The notes under the pieces were generated by a model that saw only the letters and a program-made list of their open reading frames with translations, did no database searches and had not been told where the DNA came from. Position numbers and translations under genes: made by a program. Shown here one piece after another: positions 1-5,331 of a DNA stretch of 5,835 bases (positions are counted from its first letter, which is position 1; each line of letters begins with the position of its first letter). The DNA comes from Pseudomonadota bacterium (GTDB taxonomy: Bacteria; Pseudomonadota; Gammaproteobacteria; Steroidobacterales; Steroidobacteraceae). Location: NCBI GenBank assembly GCA_021792815.1, contig JAJYTX010000209.1, positions 1-5,835 on the forward strand, read 5' to 3'.

Positions 1-1
1 G

Positions 2-340
2 CGGATCCGCGAGGGGCAGCAGATCTACCACCAGGGCATCCCGTCAGAGGGTGTGCCGGCCTGCGCAGCGTGCCACGGTCCGAATGGCCTCGGCAACGCG
101 CACTTCCCGCGTCTGGCCGGCCAGCACTCCGAGTACATCAGGAAGCAGCTCGACTCGTTCAGGAGCGACATGCGCGATGTCATGATCATGCATGCGATAT
201 GCACGACGCTGCACGTCAGGCAGGACAGGGCGGTGGCCGACTACCTGGCATCGCTGCCGGATCACGACCACGGTCACGGTACGACGCTGGCCCGCGCTGC
301 CGCGGGACCTGCCGCGGCCGGGTCCGGCCAGACCGGCTGA
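2..340 (+). CDS. Class I cytochrome c (c4/c553-like), C-terminal part, 5' truncated
   Basis: This is the last 112 residues of a haem c electron carrier; the reading frame is open to the left edge, so the start lies outside the window. The haem-binding CxxCH motif is CAACH at visible residues 21-25, inside the stretch PACAACHGPNG. It is followed by FPRLAGQHSEYIRKQLDSFR (35-54) and AVADYLASLP (77-86), the usual signatures of the cytochrome c4/c553 group. Such proteins are exported, acquire covalent haem in the periplasm, and pass electrons to terminal oxidases or accept them from dehydrogenases. The segment 55-76 is unusual: the normal N-D-x-M spacing is blurred, and Met57, Met61 and Met63 are all candidates for the axial ligand. 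The tail from residue 87 is His/Gly-rich (HDHGHG), then Ala/Gly-rich and low in complexity. It could be a single-haem protein or the second domain of a dihaem c4; the missing N-terminus would decide. Confidence 0.88.
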   Translation, partial: RIREGQQIYHQGIPSEGVPACAACHGPNGLGNAHFPRLAGQHSEYIRKQLDSFRSDMRDVMIMHAICTTLHVRQDRAVADYLASLPDHDHGHGTTLARAAAGPAAAGSGQTG

Positions 341-411
341 TTCTCCGAGCTGACGCATGCGGTCTCGGGGCGCCGGACCGGCAACCACCGAACCCCCCTC
401 GAATTTGCCCC

Positions 412-440
412 TTTACAGGCCGCGGCGCTTCCGGTAGGTT
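412..440 (+). promoter_or_regulatory. Candidate sigma-70 promoter for the asd leader
   Basis: TTTACA (412-417, five of six matches to TTGACA) and TAGGTT (435-440, T1, A2 and T6 of TATAAT present) are separated by exactly 17 bases. Transcription would start near 446-448, just before the ATG at 451. The promoter lies about 70 bases after the cytochrome stop and ahead of the small leader ORF and the terminator-like hairpin, which is where an attenuated asd transcript would have to begin. The -10 is weak, and this is a by-eye match only. The rest of 341-411 shows nothing I can assign. Confidence 0.45.
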
Positions 441-450
441 CGTGCTCACC

Positions 451-525
451 ATGTTCCCGACGAAAAAGCGCACGATCCTCCTCAAGAAGCCCGCCAGCGG
501 GGCTCTGGGGGACTGCGCGCGCTGA
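451..525 (+). CDS. Putative Lys-rich leader peptide of the asd attenuator (24 aa)
   Basis: This short ORF begins MFPTKKRTILLKKPAS and ends at TGA 523-525. It has lysine pairs at residues 5-6 (codons AAA AAG, 463-468) and 12-13 (AAG AAG, 484-489), plus two Thr, one Ile and three Leu. Four lysines in 24 residues is notable in GC-rich DNA, where AAA/AAG runs are uncommon. Ribosome stalling at such codons when charged tRNA is scarce is the known logic of trp-, thr- and his-type leader peptides. The downstream gene makes the common precursor of Lys, Thr/Ile and Met, so a Lys-dominated, aspartate-family peptide makes sense. There is no good Shine-Dalgarno: an AGG lies 12 bases upstream, and the proposed promoter would give an almost leaderless message. 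A GTG at 442 would add three residues. It could be a chance ORF; no homologue is recognised. Confidence 0.5.
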   Translation: MFPTKKRTILLKKPASGALGDCAR

Positions 526-585
526 GCAGCGCCCGGGAAGTCCGAACATCCAGAGGCCCCGCCGGCACCGCCGTCGGGGCCTCTG
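488..585 (+). promoter_or_regulatory. Putative transcription attenuator with mutually exclusive RNA hairpins upstream of asd
   Basis: Four segments can pair in competing ways. Segment 1 (488-493, AGCCCGC region) pairs with segment 2 (498-504) with one bulged G and a four-base loop. Segment 2 (498-507, CGGGGCTCTG) is also complementary to segment 3 (551-561, CAGAGGCCCCG) apart from one bulged G. Segment 3 is perfectly complementary over 11 bases to segment 4 (575-585, CGGGGCCTCTG), forming the terminator. A ribosome stalled at the second Lys-Lys pair (484-489) would cover segment 1, free segment 2 to pair with 3, and prevent termination. A ribosome that reaches the stop codon lets 1:2 and 3:4 form, stopping transcription before asd. 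A small extra hairpin (519-523/528-532) overlaps the leader stop codon. The pairings are read directly from the sequence; the regulatory function is inferred from the trp-type model. Confidence 0.5.
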
Positions 586-593
586 TCGTTTCT
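551..593 (+). terminator. Rho-independent terminator-like hairpin before asd
   Basis: A perfect 11-base-pair stem, 551-561 with 575-585, encloses a loop that can add three more pairs (563-565/571-573) beyond a single mismatch. It is followed by TCGTTTCT, five U in eight positions of RNA, which is a modest U tract. The hairpin ends 44 bases before the asd start codon and over 200 bases after the cytochrome stop. It therefore looks like a terminator inside the asd leader, although it would also stop read-through from the cytochrome gene. Confidence 0.6.
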
Positions 594-629
594 GCGTGAG
601 AAACCCTGCCTGAGAATCGGAGCTCGCAC

Positions 630-1655
630 ATGTCATCTGGTCGTTCTGCCGGCGGCTCGCCGGTCGTCGCGGTCGTCGGCGCTACCGGGGCCGTCGGCGT
701 CGAACTGATCCGCTGCCTCGAGCAGCGGAATTTTCCCCTCGCGAAGCTGCGGCTGTTCGCCTCGGCGCGCTCGGCGGGCAGGACGCTGTCCTTCCGCGGC
801 CAGGCGCTCCCCGTGGAAGAGCTGAAGGAGGCCAGCTTCGACGGGGTGGACATCGCGCTGTTCTCGGCGGGCAGCGGCATCTCCAGGCGCTACGCGCCGC
901 TCGCTGTCGAGCAGGGAGCGGTCGTGGTCGACAACTCCTCGGCCTTCCGGCGTGATCCGGCCGTACCGCTCGTGGTGCCGGAGATCAATCCGCAGACGGT
1001 CAGCGGCCACAGGGGCATCATCGCCAACCCCAACTGCTCGACCATCATCTCCATCACGCCGCTGTGGCCGGTGCACCGCCGCAATCCCATCCGGCGCATG
1101 ATCGTCTCCACCTACCAGGCCGCCTCGGGCGCCGGGGCGGCGGCCATGGAGGAACTGCGCGAGTCGACCCGCGCGTACCTCGAGGACCGCCCTTACCTGC
1201 CCACCGTCCTGCCGCACCCGTACGCGTTCAATCTGTTCAGCCACAACTCGAATATCGACCCCGCGAACGGTTACAACGAAGAGGAAATGAAGGTCGTGCA
1301 CGAGACGCACAAGATCTTCGGCGACGGCGCGATCCGCATCGCCGCGACCTGCGTGCGGGTGCCGGTGCTGCGCGCGCACTCCATCGCGATCAATTTCGAG
1401 TGCGAGCGGCCGATCACTCCGGCCGAGGTGCGCGACATCGTGGGGGCCGCGCCGGGCGTGAGGCTGGTCGATGATCCCGAACGCAACTATTTTCCGATGC
1501 CGAAGGATGCCACGGGGGGCGATCCGGTCCTGGTCGGGCGCATCCGCAGCGACATCTCCGACCCGAGTGGCCGGTCGATCGCGCTGTTCGTGGCGGGCGA
1601 TCAGCTGCTCAAAGGCGCGGCGCTCAACGCCGTGCAGATCGCCGAGTTGCTCTAG
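630..1655 (+). CDS. asd: Aspartate-semialdehyde dehydrogenase
   Basis: This cytoplasmic enzyme reduces L-aspartyl-4-phosphate to L-aspartate-4-semialdehyde with NADPH, the second step of the aspartate pathway. It feeds lysine and diaminopimelate, threonine/isoleucine and methionine. The 341-residue protein is full length for the Gram-positive-like Asd type. It shows the NADP-binding GATGAVG (17-23), DNSSAFR (101-107), the nucleophile Cys136 in NPNCSTI, the substrate-binding YQAASGAG (162-169), and RVPVLRAHS with Arg243 and the likely catalytic His250. The ATG at 630 has GGAG at 619-622, seven bases upstream, and the N-terminus lies just before the nucleotide-binding fold, so this start is well supported. 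It ends at TAG, convergent with the FAD oxidase gene 56 bases away. The upstream leader suggests control by amino-acid supply. The paralogous Usg-like family shares the fold, but the intact Cys and His argue for an active Asd. Confidence 0.95.
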   Translation: MSSGRSAGGSPVVAVVGATGAVGVELIRCLEQRNFPLAKLRLFASARSAGRTLSFRGQALPVEELKEASFDGVDIALFSAGSGISRRYAPLAVEQGAVVVDNSSAFRRDPAVPLVVPEINPQTVSGHRGIIANPNCSTIISITPLWPVHRRNPIRRMIVSTYQAASGAGAAAMEELRESTRAYLEDRPYLPTVLPHPYAFNLFSHNSNIDPANGYNEEEMKVVHETHKIFGDGAIRIAATCVRVPVLRAHSIAINFECERPITPAEVRDIVGAAPGVRLVDDPERNYFPMPKDATGGDPVLVGRIRSDISDPSGRSIALFVAGDQLLKGAALNAVQIAELL

Positions 1656-1711
1656 GCGCACGCCGGGTGGATCGCGCCGGACGACGCGCTCCTCGCCGGC
1701 CGCTCCCGCCT

Positions 1712-2998
1712 CTACAGCAGGTCTCTCAGCCGGTAGTAGAGCATTGCGAGCACCAGCAGCGGGCGGGCGAACGCGCCGCCCGGAAAATCGCTGTGCGGAA
1801 TCCGGGTGAATACGTCGAATCGCTCGGCTTCCCCGGCGATCGCTTCGGCGACCAGCTTGCCGGCGATTCCGCCGAGGGCGATGCCATGTCCGGAGAAGCC
1901 CTGCAGGAAGTACACGTTGGGCATCAGCCGCCCGAAGTGCGGCGCGCGGTTCAGCGTGATGTCGACATAACCGCCCCAGGTGTATTCGATGTCCGCATCC
2001 GCGAGCTGCGGGAACACCCTCAGCAGCCGCGCCCGCGTCGCCCGGCGGGCGTCGGACCCGCCGTGTCCCGAGTAGCTCACCCGACCGCCGAACAGCAGCC
2101 GGTGATCGGCCGAAAGCCGGAAATAGTCGAGCACCCAGTTCATGTCGCTGACCGCCGCATTGTTGGCGATCAGGCTGCGGGCGCGACGCTCGCCGAGTGG
2201 CTCGGTGGCCACGATATGGGTGCCGACCGCCATGATCTTGGACGTGAGCGTCGGCGCGGTGCTCCCCAGGTAGACGTTGCCGCACAGCACCAGCTGGCGC
2301 GCGCGGACCTCGCCGTGGGCCGTGCGCACGTGGGCCGCGGTGAATCCGAGAGCGCGTGTCTCCTCGTGGATGCGCACGCCCCGGCTCTGCGCCGCGGAGG
2401 CCAGTCCCATCGTGTAATTGAGCGGGTGAAGGTGTCCGCTGTGGGTGTCGTACAGGGCGCCGATGTAGCGCGTCGTGGCGAGCGTCGCGCCCACCTCGTC
2501 CCGGGACAGGTATCGGACGCTTCGATACTCGAAACGGGTCCTCAGCCGCTCGAGCTCCTCGTGAAGCTCCCGCTCGTGCCGCGGCCGGATGGCCGTGAGC
2601 AGGTATCCATCGACCCAGTCACAGTCGATGCCGTAGCGCGCAATCAGCTGCTTCGTCAGGGCCAGCGCCTCCGTCGAGAGGTCCCAGATGGCGCGGGAGG
2701 CCGCATCGCCGATGAGCCGCTCCAGCCGGGCCTGGCCGCAGGCGACGCCGTGGATGACCTGGCCGCCGCTGCGACCCGAGGCGCCCCAGCCGATACGATG
2801 CTGCTCGAGCAGCACGACCGAATAGCCCCGCTCGGCCAGGTGCAGGGCCGCCGAGCAGCCGGCGATGCCGCCGCCGATGACGCACACATCGCAGCTCACC
2901 GAGCCGCTGAGGGGCTCCCGGCGGGGAGCCGGATGCGCCGAGGCGGCGTAGTACGAAGGGGCAGGGGCGGCGGGCAGTGCGGGCACGCAGGGGTCCAT
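1712..2998 (-). CDS. puuB: Gamma-glutamylputrescine oxidase-like FAD-dependent oxidoreductase
   Basis: This 428-residue flavoprotein of the DAO/GlpD-like oxidoreductase family is close in length to E. coli PuuB (about 426). PuuB oxidises gamma-glutamylputrescine to the gamma-glutamyl aldehyde, releasing ammonia and peroxide. The FAD Rossmann motif is VIGGGIAG (40-47), with Glu65 ending strand 2 for the ribose. GWGASGRSGGQ (70-80) is a PuuB-like hallmark, as is the N-terminal SYYAASA (15-21). The C-terminal FAD-closing segment includes WGGYVDITLNRAPHFGRL and GFSGHGI (367-373). The chosen ATG puts about 14 extra residues before SYYAASA. Its Shine-Dalgarno is poor (an AGG about 8 bases upstream), but no better in-frame start is seen. 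The open frame runs far upstream, antisense to the neighbouring operon, which is a GC artefact. Divergence from puuD/puuA-like genes supports the putrescine role; another amine substrate is possible. Confidence 0.88.
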   Translation of the reverse strand: MDPCVPALPAAPAPSYYAASAHPAPRREPLSGSVSCDVCVIGGGIAGCSAALHLAERGYSVVLLEQHRIGWGASGRSGGQVIHGVACGQARLERLIGDAASRAIWDLSTEALALTKQLIARYGIDCDWVDGYLLTAIRPRHERELHEELERLRTRFEYRSVRYLSRDEVGATLATTRYIGALYDTHSGHLHPLNYTMGLASAAQSRGVRIHEETRALGFTAAHVRTAHGEVRARQLVLCGNVYLGSTAPTLTSKIMAVGTHIVATEPLGERRARSLIANNAAVSDMNWVLDYFRLSADHRLLFGGRVSYSGHGGSDARRATRARLLRVFPQLADADIEYTWGGYVDITLNRAPHFGRLMPNVYFLQGFSGHGIALGGIAGKLVAEAIAGEAERFDVFTRIPHSDFPGGAFARPLLVLAMLYYRLRDLL

Positions 2999-3017
2999 CG
3001 GAGGCGCCTGGATCGCC

Positions 3018-3026
3018 CTATAATAG
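3018..3026. promoter_or_regulatory. Shared -10 region in the puuB / puuD divergent intergenic space
   Basis: The 39-base gap between the two divergent start codons contains CTATAATAG, a near-palindrome around a central A. It reads as a perfect TATAAT on the plus strand (3019-3024) and TATTAT on the minus strand (3025-3020). A start site about seven bases on would give a plus-strand 5' UTR of only about 7 bases before the ATG at 3038, and a minus-strand UTR of about 15 bases before the ATG at 2998. No convincing -35 is visible for either direction, so activation by a regulator or mutually exclusive polymerase binding is plausible. The element may also be an operator half; no PuuR-type site is recognised. 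Confidence 0.45.
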
Positions 3027-3037
3027 CCCGCACTTCC

Positions 3038-3811
3038 ATGACATCGGCGCGACCCCTCATTGGACTGCCCGCGGATCGCCGCATGATCGGTGCGCATGCG
3101 TTTCACGTGGTGGCGGAGAAATACGCGCGGGCGCTGCTCGATGCCGCGGATGCCCTGCCGCTGCTGATTCCCTCGATGGCCGAGGAGCTGCGCTTCGACG
3201 AGCTGGTCGAGCGGCTGGACGGTCTGCTGTTCACGGGCAGCCCGTCCAACGTCGAGCCCTATCACTATTCGGGTCCGCCGAGCGTTCCGGGCACCCTGCA
3301 CGATCCGGCCCGCGATGCCACGACGCTGCCGCTCATCCGCAAGGCCGTGGAGAAGGGCGTGCCGGTGCTGGGGATCTGCCGGGGCTTTCAGGAGGTCAAT
3401 GTCGCCTTCGGTGGCAGTCTCCACCAGCGGGTGCACGAGGTTCCGGGCCATCTCGACCATCGCGACGACGACCGTCAGCCGCTGGAGGTGCAGTATGGGC
3501 CGGCACACGAGGTGGTCCTCGAGCCCGGCGGGCTGCTGCGCGCGCTGGCGGACACCGGGCGGGTCCGGGTCAATTCGCTTCACTGGCAGGGTATCGAGCG
3601 GCTGGGTCAGGGACTGGCGGTCGAGGCGCGGGCCCCGGACGGCCTGATCGAGGCATTCCGGGTGGAGAGGGCCGTGAGCTTTGCGCTGGCGGTGCAGTGG
3701 CATCCGGAATGGAAGGTCATGGGCAATCCGTTTTCTCGCGCCCTGTTTGCGGCATTCGGTGCCGCGTGCCGCGACCGCGCGCGATCGCGGCACAACGCCG
3801 GAGGCTCCTGA
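3038..3811 (+). CDS. puuD: Gamma-glutamyl-gamma-aminobutyrate hydrolase (class I glutamine amidotransferase-like)
   Basis: This enzyme hydrolyses gamma-glutamyl-GABA to glutamate and GABA, the last step of the Puu route, in the cytoplasm. The 257-residue protein matches the family's usual length (E. coli PuuD about 254). It belongs to peptidase family C26: the nucleophile Cys114 sits in the elbow GICRG (112-116), and the partner residues are His222 and Glu224 in QWHPEW. NSLHWQG (179-185) and LLFTGSPSNVEPYHY (63-77) are also typical. The ATG at 3038 starts the conserved strand RPLIGLPADRR almost at once. There is no Shine-Dalgarno, which fits the very short leader predicted from the TATAAT upstream. 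The stop abuts the next gene's start (TGA-ATG), so the two are cotranscribed and probably translationally coupled. The C-terminal tail RDRARSRHNAGGS is basic and not conserved. Confidence 0.92.
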   Translation: MTSARPLIGLPADRRMIGAHAFHVVAEKYARALLDAADALPLLIPSMAEELRFDELVERLDGLLFTGSPSNVEPYHYSGPPSVPGTLHDPARDATTLPLIRKAVEKGVPVLGICRGFQEVNVAFGGSLHQRVHEVPGHLDHRDDDRQPLEVQYGPAHEVVLEPGGLLRALADTGRVRVNSLHWQGIERLGQGLAVEARAPDGLIEAFRVERAVSFALAVQWHPEWKVMGNPFSRALFAAFGAACRDRARSRHNAGGS

Positions 3812-5152
3812 ATGGTGAGCGAGATCCGACAGTTCTTCCGCGACCACAGCATTTCCGAGGTCGAGGCCATCATCCCGGACATGGCGGGGATCGCGCGCGG
3901 CAAGATCATGCCCGCGGAGAAGTTCGCCGAGGATGGCGGCATGCGTTTGCCGGAGAGCGTCTTTCTGCAGACGGTCACCGGCGATTACCCGCCCGATACC
4001 GGCGCGGCGATGAGTCCGGCGGAAATCGACATCATTCTCAAGGCCGACGCGAAGACCGTGCGGCGCGTCCCCTGGGCGGCCGAGCCCACCGCCCAGGTGA
4101 TACACGACTGTTTTTACGCCGACGGCCGGCGCGTCACCATGGCGCCCCGCCACGTGCTGCGCAACATCGTCGAGCTCTACGCGCAGCGGGGCTGGGAGCC
4201 GGTGGTGGCCCCTGAGCTCGAGTTCTACCTCGTGGAGCAGAACAAGGATGCCGACTATCCGCTGCGTCCTCCGGTGGGCCGCTCCGGACGCGCCGAGCCC
4301 GGCCGACAGTCCTACAGCATCGCCGCGGTCAACGAGTTCGATCCGCTGTTCGACGATATCTATCAGTTCTGCGAGGATCAGGACATCGAGATCGACACGC
4401 TGATCCACGAGGATGGTCCGGCGCAGATGGAGATCAACCTGATCCACGGCCACCCGATGGATCTGGCGGATCAGGCCTTCCTGTTCAAGCGCACGGCGCG
4501 CGAGGCGGCGCTGCGTCACCGGATGTACGCCACCTTCATGGCCAAGCCCCATGCCAAGGAGCCGGGCAGCGCCATGCACATCCACCAGAGCGTCGTGGAC
4601 GCCAAGACGCGCCGCAACGTCTTCAGCCATGCCGACGGCACGCCTTCAGCGCTGTTCTTCGCGCATATCGGCGGACTGCAGAAATACCTGCCGGCGGCCA
4701 TGGCGCTGTTCTGCGCCAACGTCAATTCCTACCGTCGCCTGACGCGCTATCTTTCGGCGCCGATCAACGTACACTGGGGCTACGACAATCGTACCGCGGG
4801 CCTGCGCGTGCCCATGTCCGAACCGGAGGACCGGCGCGTGGAGAATCGTGTCTGCGGCGCCGACGCCAATCCCTACATCGCGCTCGCCGCATCCCTCGCC
4901 TGCGGTTATCTCGGCATGATCGAGGGCCTGCAGCCCTCCGATCCGATCACCGGCAGCGCGCACGAACTGCCTTTCGGCCTGCCCCGCTCGCTCGACGAGG
5001 CGCTGCGCGAACTGCGGCGCAGCGCGCCGCTGGTGCGGCTGCTCGGTGAGCCGTTCGTCTCGGCGTTCACCATCGTCAAGGAGGCCGAGTACGAGGTGTT
5101 TCTGCAGGTCATCAGCTCCTGGGAGCGCGAGCATCTTCTGCTCAATGTCTGA
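3812..5152 (+). CDS. puuA: Gamma-glutamylputrescine synthetase-like (glutamine synthetase family)
   Basis: This enzyme ligates glutamate to putrescine using ATP, the first step of the pathway; the product goes to PuuB. The 446-residue protein has the glutamine synthetase fold: an N-terminal beta-grasp part (about 1-110), then the catalytic barrel. Visible motifs are PELEFYL (134-140, metal-binding Glu135 and Glu137), EDGPAQMEINL (200-210), GSAMHIHQS (252-260, equivalent to the GSGMHxHxS ATP loop of GlnA), NRTAGLRVP (326-334) and RVENRVCGADANPY (342-355). The GlnA adenylylation loop with its Tyr is not seen, so housekeeping glutamine synthetase is unlikely. The ATG follows the puuD-like stop with no gap. 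GGAG at 3800-3803 lies eight bases upstream, inside the end of that gene, a stronger ribosome site than puuD's own. E. coli PuuA is slightly longer (about 470). The exact amine substrate is inferred from the neighbours; other GlnA-like ligases use ethanolamine or polyamines. Confidence 0.88.
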   Translation: MVSEIRQFFRDHSISEVEAIIPDMAGIARGKIMPAEKFAEDGGMRLPESVFLQTVTGDYPPDTGAAMSPAEIDIILKADAKTVRRVPWAAEPTAQVIHDCFYADGRRVTMAPRHVLRNIVELYAQRGWEPVVAPELEFYLVEQNKDADYPLRPPVGRSGRAEPGRQSYSIAAVNEFDPLFDDIYQFCEDQDIEIDTLIHEDGPAQMEINLIHGHPMDLADQAFLFKRTAREAALRHRMYATFMAKPHAKEPGSAMHIHQSVVDAKTRRNVFSHADGTPSALFFAHIGGLQKYLPAAMALFCANVNSYRRLTRYLSAPINVHWGYDNRTAGLRVPMSEPEDRRVENRVCGADANPYIALAASLACGYLGMIEGLQPSDPITGSAHELPFGLPRSLDEALRELRRSAPLVRLLGEPFVSAFTIVKEAEYEVFLQVISSWEREHLLLNV

Positions 5153-5170
5153 AGGACGATCAGGTATTGT

Positions 5171-5206
5171 CCGGGCGATGACGGCCCGGGCGGCAGTGCC
5201 TGCCGC
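5171..5206 (+). terminator. Tandem GC hairpins after puuA (possible terminator, weak)
   Basis: Two adjoining hairpins begin 18 bases after the puuA-like stop. The first pairs CCGGGC (5171-5176) with GCCCGG (5184-5189). The second pairs GCGGCAG (5190-5196) with CTGCCGC (5200-5206) around a three-base loop. No T tract follows, so intrinsic termination is uncertain; they could equally protect the mRNA 3' end. A TATTGT at 5165-5170 lies just upstream but has no -35 partner. Confidence 0.3.
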
Positions 5207-5246
5207 GGCTGGCGCAGCCTGAAACCGCTGTGCTCATCCGCGGCGT

Positions 5247-5269
5247 GCGCCGGACAGGCAGTCCGGTGC
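5247..5269 (+). other. Stem-loop in the leader region of the polyphosphate glucokinase-like gene
   Basis: GCGCCGGAC (5247-5255) pairs with GTCCGGTGC (5261-5269) over nine base pairs, including one G-U, around the loop AGGCA. No T tract follows. It sits 62 bases before the kinase start. The palindrome GTCCGGAC recurs at 5309-5316. Either could be a regulator site or mRNA structure, or chance in GC-rich DNA. I see no supported gene in 5153-5331. Confidence 0.35.
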
Positions 5270-5331
5270 TCGAGTGCGGCTGGCGCTCGTTCGCGTTGCG
5301 TATCAACGGTCCGGACTGGAAAATCCATGCC

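Noticed and set aside
341..390. Terminator after the cytochrome gene (CCGAG 345-349 with CTCGG 364-368).
   Set aside because: It is a five-pair stem with a 14-base loop and no T tract; too weak.
588..604. A small hairpin GTTTCT/AGAAAC between the terminator and asd, and a TGAGAAT that might serve as a -10.
   Set aside because: The stem is only 6 bp and overlaps the weak U tract, and the -10 candidate has no -35. Neither is convincing on its own.
1656..1711. Possible bidirectional terminator between the convergent asd and puuB-like genes.
   Set aside because: Only a short GCCGG/CCGGC pairing with a 15-base loop and no T tract is visible; not enough to call.
633..2285. A 550-codon minus-strand frame antisense to asd.
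   Set aside because: It has low-complexity Arg/Ala/Gly composition and covers the intact asd gene; it is a shadow frame.
1667..3037. A plus-strand open frame running into puuD, which could be read as a large N-terminal extension.
   Set aside because: It is antisense to the PuuB-like gene, Arg/Ala-rich with no recognisable domain, and PuuD is already full length from 3038.
1712..4630. A very long open frame on the minus strand (972 codons) that extends the PuuB-like protein upstream across puuD and puuA.
   Set aside because: Only the part below 2998 has conserved protein sequence. The rest is antisense to two well-supported enzymes and reflects the scarcity of stop codons in GC-rich DNA.
5178..5222. 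A 14-codon ORF (MTARAAVPAAAGAA) as a possible second leader peptide before the kinase gene.
   Set aside because: It is Ala-rich as expected by chance at this GC content, lies inside the hairpins, has no ribosome site, and no terminator/antiterminator pair follows it.
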